64,000 nt of DNA from Amycolatopsis acididurans (GCF_012328925.1 NZ_JAAXLS010000012.1:62001-126000), one strand, 5' to 3'; counted from the stretch's first letter, positions 25,290 to 34,002 are shown. A program made the numbers and translations. Notes: generated from the sequence alone by a model not told the origin.

Positions 25290-25753
25290 TCTTGTTATTA
25301 GTGCGACCTGAGCTCAGCGCAGTTGAGGATAGCAATGGCAAAGAAATTGTTCGTCGCGAACGCGGGTGATATTCGATAGCGGAGTGCGCGCAGGTGTCCG
25401 CAATCATTGATTGCCCGTGCTTGTATCCCGCGATAAAGCGGGCCATGTCTGGGCGAAGATGGCGAGGCATGTAGGCGTACTCGTCTCGTGGGGACGGGCC
25501 CGATAACCGTCGCGCCCGTCCCCTGTCTGGCGTTGCGATCGCAACCAGGAACGTATGACGATGCCGGAGGGCTGTATCAAAGCCGCAGTAACTCATTAAT
25601 GCTGCGGCGCGGACGGGTTGACGGCAGAGCAGTTACGTGGGGCACGGTGGCATACGTCCTGTGTCGGTTCGGCGTGGCTGAGCACGCGGAAGGGCCCATC
25701 GCGTGAGTCTCTACAGGAACCCGCCAAGGAATCTGTTAGATAGGCGCTTCACC
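25290..25753. other. Intergenic region before the transposase relic
   Basis: The 464 bases contain no gene I can support. Two short frames (25276-25596 minus and 25488-25706 plus) have no recognisable pattern. A hairpin at 25490-25523 is the only clear structure. It may be debris from the mobile element that follows. Confidence 0.4.
25490..25523. terminator. GC-rich hairpin downstream of the binding-protein gene
   Basis: GGGGACGGGC (25490-25499) and GCCCGTCCCC (25514-25523) pair perfectly with a 14-base loop, 200 bases after the stop of the solute-binding protein. No T-run follows. It is a likely terminator of the low-GC unit or the edge of a mobile element. Confidence 0.45.
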
Positions 25754-26804
25754 ATGGCCTTGGAGCAGTCTGCCCTGCTCGAAGTTCTTGATGCACTGAA
25801 AGGTCGCCGATGTTAGTGATCATGTCCGTCAGGATGAGGAGACGATCCAGCGAGCGTTTCTCGAGGCCCAGCTGACCGAGACGAGCGGCGCCGCCCTGCA
25901 CGAGCGCACGGAGGGCCGCACCGCCCAGCGCAACGGGCACCGCACCCGCGCCTTGACCCAGTACGGCCGGGGACCTGGAGCTGCAGATCCAGAACTGCGC
26001 AACGGATCGTTCTTCCCGCCGTTGTTGGAGCGCCGGCGACGGGCGGGTCAGGCGCTGTTCGCGGTCGTGATGGAGGCCTACCTGCACTGTGTGTCTACTC
26101 GCGAGGTCGACGACCTGGTCAAGGCATGGGGGCCGATACCGGTCTTTCCAAGACCGAGGTCTGCCGAATCTGCGCCGTGAGGTCCCTCGGCCTCACTGTC
26201 GGTGCCCCGAGGACGGCGCGTCCTGGGGCACGTGTCTGCGCAGCCTCAGGGCCGCCGGTCTCGGCGGGGTGCAACTGGTCGTCTCCGACGTCCACACCGA
26301 GCTGACACAGGCTATTTCCGTTGTCCAGCGTGGCGTGGCGTGGCCGCGCTGCCGGGCGCACGTACTTGGCCAGGTCGTCCCCAAGGGCTCCGCGGAGATG
26401 GTCGCGGCGGCGACCCGCACGGCCTTCCCCGGACGAAGGCCGACATAGTCCGTGCGCAGCTCGACGTGGTCGCCGCGATGCTCGGGGCAACCGGCAAAGG
26501 TCGATACCATGCTTCGCAATGCCACATCCGACCTGCTCGCGTTCGCCGACTTCCCCATTCACAGGACGAGGATCCGGTCCGCCAACCCACTGGAGCCGCT
26601 GAACAAAGAGGTCAACCGCGGCACCCATGTCGTCGGGCTCTTCCTCAACTCCGAAGCCCTGCTCCGCCCGGCCGGCGCGGTTCTCATTTAGGCTCAGGAC
26701 GAATGGCAGACCACCGACCGGGCCACCGCGGTGATAACACCATGGCCCAGCTCACCACCATGCCCACCGCAACGGTAGCCGCAACAGAACTCATCACGGC
26801 ATGA
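25754..26804 (+). pseudogene. Decayed IS256-family (Mutator-type) transposase
   Basis: Fragments of one transposase lie in order in different frames. MALEQSALLEVLDALKG at 25754 is followed by an early stop. Next come TEGRTAQRNGHRTRALT and ELRNGSFFPPLLERRRRAGQ with LFAVVMEAYLHCVSTREVDD, then LRSLRAAGLGGVQLVVSDVH and PKGSAEMVAAATRTAF. Last come ADFPIHRTRIRSANPLEPLN with NKEVNRGTHVVGLF. These are the landmarks of IS256-type DDE transposases. At least four frame breaks and an internal loss (the first catalytic Asp region is missing) make it non-functional. It marks a past insertion between the acyl-chain half and the sulfation/cyclitol half of the cluster. Confidence 0.85.
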
Positions 26805-26953
26805 TCTAAAGCGCAGAGACCTCCGCGGACCGGACCAACACCGCCACCCCACGGGACACGGTCCCCGCTTGTCCAGAGCCTCGAGACTGTGCCGTGGGGG
26901 TAGAGCGACTCGTGCGCCTGAATCACTTGTGCTCACTACAATGCGGTGACAAG

Positions 26954-28213
26954 TTAAGACATTTCCCGCGCGATTGGGAATGACCGTAAGTATGACGCAA
27001 AGCGATCTGCAATGACTCGTATATCTACGTCGAAGTCTTCCGCAAGGTTGTAAATCATCCGTCCGCGAACGCCGCGGCCGTGTCTTCTTGCAAATGACTC
27101 GAGTTGCCACTCTGCCGCTGAAGTCATATTGATATCTGCTACCGAATAGATTCGCTCGACTACTGATCTATGATTCGCGGTCAGCTCTTCGAAAGTTACG
27201 TCGACGCGCCTTTGCTTGTCTATTAGGTCACCGTGACACATTACCGAATCTAGCCAGTTTTGAAGAACGGCAGCCCAGTAGTGAACGGTATCTTTGAGAT
27301 CGAACGACGTGTACTCCAGGCGTGCTCTGTAGGCGCTTAAGGTTGCGACCGATTGGAGCGAAGCCATAGGGTCTCGATGCGTTACGACGACAGTTGCGTC
27401 TGGGAACACCGTGGTTAGAGCCCTTATCTGCCCCGCATGATCTGGTGTTTTAAGTATCCACCTTTCGGGCCCTCGCTGCCATTGAAGCGCCTTCAAAACT
27501 GTTTTCATAAATTCATAATGTTGCGTCTGGTCTCTGTCTTTCCCCTGTGATTTCCAGGGGCGGAGCAATGACATGCAGTCGAGGACATAACCTCCGAAGT
27601 CTAAACCTTGTAACCAGAACTCTTCTGCTGTATCATCCGCATCATATGGCTTCATGGCGGCTAAGTGAGGTAGAAGGGATCGTCGATACTCAAGCTGTTG
27701 TATACAACGTTGTCTTCTGTTGTCCGTTCCGGTCACGGCTAATTCGTGGTGGTTGGGTAGCGGTTCCTCACATTCCCATCTCGAGAGAGATCTAAATTTC
27801 GAATCGCGAGCAATTAAATTTACGAGATGTGTGCTGCCTGATCGGGGTAGGCCAAGTATTATGAGAGGTGACTTGATCTCGATATCGTTAATTTCGGGGT
27901 GAACGTGAAGAAGTTCCTCGAGTAGCAGTCTCTGCGTGCAGAAGCGAACTGCATGTTGGAACATGATCTTTTTTCCCAATGCAGAACGTTGTGGTTCTTC
28001 GGCGATACTCGTCAACCACTCTTCTAGTCTGGACGTGAAGTCCAAAGTGCGAGGTCGAAGTCCTCCACATTCATTTATTGCCGAATCGAGCACTGCGGCA
28101 GCTGTGAGTCGTATCGGCTCCGTACGTGCGATCCTTTGTGCATGCATATGGGCTTCGGTCGGTATCGGTGAACCTAGATCTTCGATTCGTATGTCGTTGT
28201 CACTTCTTGACAT
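26954..28213 (-). CDS. Sulfotransferase family protein
   Basis: The 419-residue protein has the 5'-phosphosulfate-binding P-loop GLPRSGSTHL (121-130) and, later, the 3'-phosphate-binding segment VVVTHRDPMASLQS, which define PAPS-dependent sulfotransferases (Sulfotransfer_3 type). WILKTPDHAGQIRAL is also typical. It would place sulfate on a hydroxyl or amine of a small molecule in the cytosol. It is divergent from a sulfatase gene 163 bases away. G+C is lower than the chromosome average. PAPS could come from CysD/CysNC encoded at 55290-58030. Confidence 0.87.
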   Translation of the reverse strand: MSRSDNDIRIEDLGSPIPTEAHMHAQRIARTEPIRLTAAAVLDSAINECGGLRPRTLDFTSRLEEWLTSIAEEPQRSALGKKIMFQHAVRFCTQRLLLEELLHVHPEINDIEIKSPLIILGLPRSGSTHLVNLIARDSKFRSLSRWECEEPLPNHHELAVTGTDNRRQRCIQQLEYRRSLLPHLAAMKPYDADDTAEEFWLQGLDFGGYVLDCMSLLRPWKSQGKDRDQTQHYEFMKTVLKALQWQRGPERWILKTPDHAGQIRALTTVFPDATVVVTHRDPMASLQSVATLSAYRARLEYTSFDLKDTVHYWAAVLQNWLDSVMCHGDLIDKQRRVDVTFEELTANHRSVVERIYSVADINMTSAAEWQLESFARRHGRGVRGRMIYNLAEDFDVDIRVIADRFASYLRSFPIAREMS

Positions 28214-28376
28214 TTATTTAGCCCAACGCTCGCGCGAACAACCAATTATTGATGGTAATACCGATTGTCCGCTTAGCAATGTATGTTCTTTTCGCCGCGC
28301 GTGATTCTTCGTCGATTATGCAACGTGTAAATTTCATCCTCCTGTATCGTGAATCGTCGCAGAGAGTGGAAATTGT

Positions 28377-29987
28377 ATGCTACCGCCGAACGTCGTTCTA
28401 GTCTTAGCGGACGATTTAGGGTACTCCGATCTTGGCTGTTACGGAGGCGAGATAGGGACGCCGAACCTTGACTTATTGGGGCGCGGAGGGGTGCGGCTGA
28501 GCGACTTCTACAACACGGCTCGGTGCAGTCCTTCGAGAGCGTCTTTGCTCACTGGCCTCCACCCACATCAGACCGGCGTGGGAATCTTGACCAACGACGA
28601 CTCGCCGGAGGGCTACCCGGGTTCGCTCAATGATCGTTGTGTCACGATCGCTGAAGTTCTGCGCAACGCCGGCTATAGGACCGGGATGGTGGGGAAATGG
28701 CACTTGTCGGCCGATACTTCTGTGCCTAATGATTCCTGGCCTACACGTCGTGGATTTGAGCACTTCTTCGGCACGCTCTCTGGCTGTGGATCTTATTATC
28801 AACCTGCAACGCTGAAACGGGGCGAGGCGGACGCGAGTGCGGAATTCGGGGAGGCCGACTTCTATTATACGGACGCGATTAGTGAGGAAGCATCGTCGTT
28901 TATCGAGGCGTGTGACAGTGACTCGCCTACCGTGCCGTTTTTCCTATATGTCGCCTACACTGCCCCACATTGGCCCCTTCACGCTCCGGAGTCCGACATC
29001 CAACGGTATGTGGGCGCCTATGACTCCGGCTGGGATGAGCTGCGGGAGAAACGGTTAGCATCGCTGAAACGCGAAGGAATCCTGGGACGCGATTCACAGT
29101 TGAGTCCGCGAGATCCTTCTCAGCCGCCGTGGGAGGCGGCTGAGGCGAAGGACTGGGAAGCGCGGCGCATGTCGGTATACGCAGCCCAGGTTGAGCGAAT
29201 GGACAGGGGTATAGGTACGATAATCGAAACGTTGAGAAAGACGAATCGGCTGGACAATACAGTCTTCGTATTCCTCTCAGATAACGGCGCGTCCGCTGAA
29301 GAGTTGCTGCGCGATGTCGGTGGCGATGACTTCATGAAGAGAAGTGAGTATGCGCCGACTTCGACGCGCGAAGGAAAGGACATATGGTTCGGGAACAAGG
29401 TCGAGATCTGGCCGGGGGCTGAGAACACGTATGCCAGTTATGGTCGGGCTTGGGCTAATCTGTCGAACACTCCTTTCCGGCTGTACAAGCGATGGGTACA
29501 CGAGGGTGGGATAGCGGCCCCATTTATCGTGAATTGGCCCAACGGTGGATTGTCAGACGGATCCGTTGTGCGTAACGCGTTCCAACTTGTCGACGTGATG
29601 CCGACGCTTCTCGAAATGGCAGGTGTGGAGGAATTCTCCGCTGGCTCCGATGGTTCTGCGTTGCCACTGGAGGGAAGGAGCATGCTTAATGCTCTGCGCG
29701 GCCAGGTGGTCGATGACGTTCCATTGTTCTGGGAGCATGTCGGGAACGGGGCGCTCCGTTTGGGAAACTGGAAAATCGTCCGGGAGTATCCGGCCGCGTG
29801 GGAGTTGTACGATATCCTCAGCGATCGGGCCGAGTCGTGCGACTTGGCGGCCGAAAATTCGTGGATAGTCGAGGAATTGGCGCAGATGTGGGAAAAGTGG
29901 TCTTCGCGCGTTGGGGTGATTCGTTGGGAACAGGTTTTGGCGATCTACAGTAGCCGGAGTGCCGGGATGGACCCGGCCGACGGATGA
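28377..29987 (+). CDS. Type I sulfatase (arylsulfatase family)
   Basis: The 536-residue protein begins NVVLVLADDLGYSDLGCYGG, giving the metal ligands Asp12-Asp13, and has the formylglycine motif CSPSRASLLTG with Cys50. Later come GKWHLS (conserved Lys/His), YVAYTAPHWPLHAP and FLSDNGAS (metal Asp-Asn). It hydrolyses sulfate esters after conversion of Cys50 by a formylglycine-generating enzyme, which is not in this window. No signal peptide is seen, so it is likely cytosolic. It is divergent from the sulfotransferase, so the two may add and remove sulfate on the same molecule. Confidence 0.92.
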   Translation: MLPPNVVLVLADDLGYSDLGCYGGEIGTPNLDLLGRGGVRLSDFYNTARCSPSRASLLTGLHPHQTGVGILTNDDSPEGYPGSLNDRCVTIAEVLRNAGYRTGMVGKWHLSADTSVPNDSWPTRRGFEHFFGTLSGCGSYYQPATLKRGEADASAEFGEADFYYTDAISEEASSFIEACDSDSPTVPFFLYVAYTAPHWPLHAPESDIQRYVGAYDSGWDELREKRLASLKREGILGRDSQLSPRDPSQPPWEAAEAKDWEARRMSVYAAQVERMDRGIGTIIETLRKTNRLDNTVFVFLSDNGASAEELLRDVGGDDFMKRSEYAPTSTREGKDIWFGNKVEIWPGAENTYASYGRAWANLSNTPFRLYKRWVHEGGIAAPFIVNWPNGGLSDGSVVRNAFQLVDVMPTLLEMAGVEEFSAGSDGSALPLEGRSMLNALRGQVVDDVPLFWEHVGNGALRLGNWKIVREYPAAWELYDILSDRAESCDLAAENSWIVEELAQMWEKWSSRVGVIRWEQVLAIYSSRSAGMDPADG

Positions 29988-30306
29988 ACGGGTGCTCGTC
30001 GGGCCTTCGGTGATCGCCTGGCGATCGACCGCGGCACCTGTCATGGCGCGTGTATCTTTAGTGCACGCCCGGCTGCCGATGTCGGCGTCTTTGACATCGC
30101 GAGTTGTGGTCGGGGGCTCCGGGCCGGCGTCAGCCGGCTGGGGGTCCCAAGGTCCCTGCTCGCGGCAATCCATGCTGGTAGAACCTGCCTCTTTGTCGTT
30201 GGCCCCGTGTGATGTCGATGATGGAGCCAGCACAGGTGAGAGATGTCCTGTTTGAAATTCGACAGGCCCTGTGGGACCGAAGCCTACGCAGGAGACGGAT
30301 TGCTCC
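29988..30306. other. Intergenic region between sulfatase and cyclase genes
   Basis: These 319 bases hold no supported gene. There are short self-complementary stretches (for example CCGGCGTCAGCCGG), but no clear promoter or terminator. AGGAG near 30290 is the RBS for the cyclase. Confidence 0.4.
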
Positions 30307-31527
30307 ATGGCCTTAACGATGCCAGCTACAGGACAATGGTCGATTGATTCGCAGCAGGTTGTCCGATATGCCGTACGCTCGCTGGACCGTGTCCTTGACG
30401 CCACGTTCGATCTAGCGTCAAACAGTGCTCTTGATATTTTAGGCCGCAGCAGAAGTACGTCGTTGCGACGTGTTGTTGTAGTGGATAGCCAGGTTATCCG
30501 CATTTATGGTGCGCAGGTTTGCGAGTTTCTCGACCGTCACGGGATTGAGTACAAGCTTGTGGTCCTCCCGGGGGGAGAGGCCACGAAGACGATGCGAACC
30601 GTGTTTCGGGTGTGTCAGGAGCTCGATGACTTCGGGGTTTCCCGGCGAAGTGAGCCTGTCATCGTGTTCGGGGGCGGCGTCCTGAACGATGTCGTTGGGA
30701 TGGCCGCAAGTATCTACCGCCGCGGTATTGAGCGGATCGTGTACGGGACCACCCTCGTGGCGCTGGTCGACGCGACGGTGGGGGCGAAGACCGGGTGTGA
30801 TCACAACGGGTTCAAAAACCGCCTCGGTACCTACAGGCCGGCGCGACTTGTTATCGCTGACAAGAGCTTTCTAGCGACCCAAGACCGACGTCGGATTTCC
30901 GACGGGCTTGCGGAGATCTTGAAACTCGCGATCGTGTGTGATGGGCAGTTGTTCGAGCTGCTTGAGAAGCATGGGCGGACCGTCCTCGACGAAAAGTTCA
31001 CGTGCAGCACCGCAGTCGGCGAGCAGGCCGCCAACGGGATCATCGAAGCGGCGATCGGAGGCATGCTGAGCGAACTCCACAACAACCTCTGGGAAGACGA
31101 CCTCGCACGCGCCACATACTTCGGGCACACCTGGTCACCCAAGGTTGAGATGGTGGCGCTTCAGCGCTCGAAAGACCTGCTGCCATGGCGGCGGAGACAG
31201 TGGCTCCTCCACGGCGAGGCCGTCGCGCTGGACATGTTGATGAGTGTCTTCATCGCGCACGCTCGCGATCTGCTGACCGCCGACGAGGTCGACCGCATCA
31301 TCGGGGTGCTTGACCAGCTCGAACTGCCGATGTGGGACTCGATTTTCGGAGAGCCGGAGGTGCTTGCGGCCGGCTTCGAGGAGTCGATCCGCCATCGGGA
31401 CGGGAAGCAGCTCGTGCCGCTGCCCAAGTCCATCGGCAGCGTGACGTTTGTCAACGACATCACGCCAAAAGAGATCGACACCGCGGTGCGCAGGATGCGA
31501 GCGCTGGGCGGCCGGAGCCTCGGGTAG
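30307..31527 (+). CDS. Sugar-phosphate cyclase, likely 2-epi-5-epi-valiolone synthase type
   Basis: The 406-residue protein belongs to the 3-dehydroquinate synthase-like superfamily: VIVFGGGVLNDVVGMAASIY, the NAD-site loop TTLVALVDATVGAKTGCDH, then KNRLGTYRPA. Metal ligands are in DGLAEILKLAI (Glu), GHTWSPKVEM (His) and HGEAVALDM (His). The Ser-Pro after the first His and KNRLGTY are those of sedoheptulose-7-phosphate cyclases, not of DHQS, which has GHTFGHAIE. It would make a C7 cyclitol such as 2-epi-5-epi-valiolone. The ATG at 30307 gives a normal length. It is followed 27 bases later by the LuxS homologue. Exact product within the cyclase family is not certain. Confidence 0.83.
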   Translation: MALTMPATGQWSIDSQQVVRYAVRSLDRVLDATFDLASNSALDILGRSRSTSLRRVVVVDSQVIRIYGAQVCEFLDRHGIEYKLVVLPGGEATKTMRTVFRVCQELDDFGVSRRSEPVIVFGGGVLNDVVGMAASIYRRGIERIVYGTTLVALVDATVGAKTGCDHNGFKNRLGTYRPARLVIADKSFLATQDRRRISDGLAEILKLAIVCDGQLFELLEKHGRTVLDEKFTCSTAVGEQAANGIIEAAIGGMLSELHNNLWEDDLARATYFGHTWSPKVEMVALQRSKDLLPWRRRQWLLHGEAVALDMLMSVFIAHARDLLTADEVDRIIGVLDQLELPMWDSIFGEPEVLAAGFEESIRHRDGKQLVPLPKSIGSVTFVNDITPKEIDTAVRRMRALGGRSLG

Positions 31528-31554
31528 ACGCGCCCGAAGAAGAGGAGAGAGCAG

Positions 31555-32004
31555 ATGGCTGACCTTGACCACCGCTTCGTTGTCCCGCCGTACCTGCGGA
31601 TCACGGAGCGGAAGAAGACCTCTTCGGGCGACGAGGTTTACCTGTGGCAGCTGCGCCTGTCACAGCCGAACGTCGCTCAGGTGTCCATGCCGGTGGTGCA
31701 CTCGTTCGAGCACTTCCTGGGGGACACGCTGCGTGCGACCCGCGAGGACGTCATCAACATCGCGCCCATGGGGTGCCAGACCGGCTTCTACATCGCCGCG
31801 ATGATCGACGACTACGAGCAAATGGCAGAGCTCATCGCCGGCGTGCTCGCGTCGATCGGCGCCGCCACTTCGGTGCCGCTTGCGGATCCGGTGCATTGTG
31901 GCTGGGCGGAGAATCACTCATTGATCGGTGTGCAGGAGCTGGCGGCATGGCTTCTCCGGCAGCGCTCGGAGTGGGCCGATCCCGGGCCGGCGCGCGAGTT
32001 GTGA
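31555..32004 (+). CDS. LuxS family protein (S-ribosylhomocysteine lyase homologue)
   Basis: The 149-residue protein keeps every landmark of LuxS: substrate Arg34 (LWQLRLSQPN), the metal motif HSFEH (His49, catalytic Glu52, His53), catalytic Cys74 in IAPMGCQTGFYIA, and the metal Cys115 in HCGWAENHSLIG. LuxS splits S-ribosylhomocysteine into homocysteine and 4,5-dihydroxy-2,3-pentanedione through two ketone shifts and a beta-elimination. It is slightly shorter than typical (155-160). Actinomycetes mainly detoxify SAH with SAH hydrolase, so a LuxS here is unexpected. Its place between the cyclase and a sugar oxidoreductase (10 bases before the next ATG) suggests a biosynthetic use rather than methyl-cycle recycling. 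No Pfs nucleosidase is nearby. Confidence 0.92.
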   Translation: MADLDHRFVVPPYLRITERKKTSSGDEVYLWQLRLSQPNVAQVSMPVVHSFEHFLGDTLRATREDVINIAPMGCQTGFYIAAMIDDYEQMAELIAGVLASIGAATSVPLADPVHCGWAENHSLIGVQELAAWLLRQRSEWADPGPAREL

Positions 32005-32014
32005 GCCGGGCACG

Positions 32015-32953
32015 ATGGTGAGGGTTGTCGTGCTCGGGACCGGCACGCTGGCGCGCTTCCGTATTGAGGGGCTCAGACGGGACGCGCGCGTGGAGTGGGT
32101 CGGCATAGGGAGCGCGCGCGGACGGAGCGCCAAGGAGTTCGCGGTTCAGGTCGGCGCCGACGCCGCAGGCAGTGTCGAAGAGATGCTCGACGCAGGACCC
32201 GGTGCCGTCGTCGTCGCCAGTACGAGTACGAGCCACGCGGCTCAGCTTTGGGCAGCGCTCAAGCTCGGCGTGCCGATCCTGTGCGAGAAGCCGATCGCGA
32301 CCAACTTGGCGGACAGTCAGGCGATCGTGCGCGCCTCGGAAGACGCCGGCGTCCAACTGCAGGTGGGACTTCAACGACGATTCGACGCCGAACTCGTGCG
32401 CGCCAGAGAGAAGGTGGCGCAAGGCGCGCTGGGGGAGCTGTACTCGATCAGGCTGGTGTCGCACGACCGGACACCTCCCGCGCCGCGATTCGCCGCTACC
32501 AACGGCGGGATGTTCTGCGACCTGCACGTTCACGACTTCGACCTTGCCCGCTGGTTGAGTGGCAGGGAGATTCAGGACGTCTTCGCCGTAGCGGGAGTGC
32601 GCACCGAATACCACTACCTGGGTGAGCTGCGCGACGTCGATACGACGGCGATCGTACTCCGCATGGACGACGGGCTTCCGGTGTCCATCAGTGGTAGCCG
32701 CCACGATTGCGGTGGATACCAAATGCGTGCGGAGATTCTCGGCTCGAAAGGCGCCCTCGTGCTCGGCGCCGATCGCTTCGTCGATTATCGGCAACGTTTC
32801 CGCCAGGCGTTTACGGATCAGCTGAGCGCGTTCTTGGACGTGGTAGCCGAGAAGCGAGGGAATCCCTGCCCAGGCCGGGAAGGGCTGGCCGCCGAGCGTG
32901 CGGTTGCCGCAGCTCAGCGGTCCCACCGCGAGCGGCGTGTCGTGAGTTTTTAG
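32015..32953 (+). CDS. Gfo/Idh/MocA family oxidoreductase
   Basis: The 312-residue protein has an N-terminal NAD(P) fold (VVVLGTGTLARFRIEGL), the catalytic-Lys motif CEKPIATN, and the active-site segment DLHVHDFDLARWLSG. The same family as inositol dehydrogenase IolG is indicated, and the protein visibly resembles the IolG-like enzyme at 34918 in this window (LQVGLQRRFD against VQVGFQRRFD). It would oxidise or reduce a ring or sugar hydroxyl. It is coupled to the LuxS gene. The ATG at 32015 matches the family N-terminus. Confidence 0.88.
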   Translation: MVRVVVLGTGTLARFRIEGLRRDARVEWVGIGSARGRSAKEFAVQVGADAAGSVEEMLDAGPGAVVVASTSTSHAAQLWAALKLGVPILCEKPIATNLADSQAIVRASEDAGVQLQVGLQRRFDAELVRAREKVAQGALGELYSIRLVSHDRTPPAPRFAATNGGMFCDLHVHDFDLARWLSGREIQDVFAVAGVRTEYHYLGELRDVDTTAIVLRMDDGLPVSISGSRHDCGGYQMRAEILGSKGALVLGADRFVDYRQRFRQAFTDQLSAFLDVVAEKRGNPCPGREGLAAERAVAAAQRSHRERRVVSF

Positions 32954-33041
32954 TTGTGCCGGTGGCACGAGTCAAATAGTGTGTTGGGTACTCCCAATTA
33001 GATCCGCCATTACATCTGTGTCCTACACGGCTGGAGTGCCT

Positions 33042-33995
33042 ATGAAGGTTTATGTCACCGGCGGAACGGGCTTCGTTGGCTCGAATATCGCGAAGCTTTA
33101 CGGCGAGTTTTTCGGACTGGACGTGGTCGTGGGCGGCAGGAAGCCGCCGGAGCGGGCACTGCCCGGCAGCTTTTCCCAGATCGACTTGCTTGACCGGGAC
33201 GCCGCGCGTAAGGGCATCGTGGAGCAGGCTCCCGATCTCATCGTTCACTCCGCGATCTTCAACGATCTGTCCGGGATCTACGCCGACCGGCAGCTCGCCT
33301 GGGACTCCTATGTGGAGGCGACGCGGGCCGTGGCCGACGCGGCGAACGAGCTCGACGTGCCCATCGTCTTCGTGTCAACCGACTGGGTTTTCGACGGCAC
33401 GCAAGCGGGAGCGACCGAGAGCACGCCACCGAACCCGGTCAACTACTACGGGCTGCTCAAGGTCGCGGGTGAGCTGGTCACGCTCGAGCGGGCGCACAAG
33501 CCGATCGTCGCCCGGATCGCCGGTGTGAACGGGATGCACTGGGCGCGAGCGGAGGGACCGCGGACACAGGATGCGGGCTTCGGGTTCTTCGTCGCTGCCC
33601 TCGTCGACGCGTTGAGTGCGGGCAAGCCGTTCACGGTGTGGGAGAGCGAAGCGATCAACGTACGGGCCACGCCGAGCCTCGCCAGCGAGAGCGCGGCGAT
33701 GATGCTCCGGCTCGCACAGGCCGGGGCGTACGGCACTTTCCACTGCGTCGGCGGGGAATCCGTCACTCGGATGGAACTCGCGAAGCTCGCGGCAGAGGTG
33801 TTCGAGCTCGACGCAGGTCTGTTGCGCAGCGGGCCGCCGGAAGCGGGAGGGGTGCCGCCGGCGCCCGTGCCCTACGACACCAGCTTGGACGCGCGGGCGA
33901 CAGCCGCGGCGATCGGCTACGAGCTTCCGACGGTCCGGCAGCTGCTGACCACCTTCCGGCGCCAGCGCGAGACCGGTGAGGTCCAGCCGGTCTGA
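33042..33995 (+). CDS. NAD-dependent epimerase/reductase, RmlD-like SDR
   Basis: The 317-residue extended SDR begins MKVYVTGGTGFVGSNIA (glycine-rich nucleotide motif), has the Ser in FVSTDWVFDGT and the Tyr-Lys pair in NYYGLLKVAGE. The TDWVFDG segment is that of dTDP-4-dehydrorhamnose reductase-like enzymes. It would reduce or epimerise a sugar or cyclitol ketone. It closes the plus-strand run of cyclase, LuxS and oxidoreductase; a bidirectional terminator follows. A dTDP-sugar substrate is not implied, since no dTDP-sugar genes are nearby. Confidence 0.85.
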   Translation: MKVYVTGGTGFVGSNIAKLYGEFFGLDVVVGGRKPPERALPGSFSQIDLLDRDAARKGIVEQAPDLIVHSAIFNDLSGIYADRQLAWDSYVEATRAVADAANELDVPIVFVSTDWVFDGTQAGATESTPPNPVNYYGLLKVAGELVTLERAHKPIVARIAGVNGMHWARAEGPRTQDAGFGFFVAALVDALSAGKPFTVWESEAINVRATPSLASESAAMMLRLAQAGAYGTFHCVGGESVTRMELAKLAAEVFELDAGLLRSGPPEAGGVPPAPVPYDTSLDARATAAAIGYELPTVRQLLTTFRRQRETGEVQPV

Positions 33996-34002
33996 AGAAG
34001 AC

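Noticed and set aside
25276..25706. Two short frames (minus 106 and plus 72 codons)
   Set aside because: No recognisable pattern and they overlap each other; probably debris beside the transposon.
13132..33995. Modular PKS or NRPS
   Set aside because: No ketosynthase-acyltransferase, adenylation or carrier domains were found; only stand-alone enzymes.
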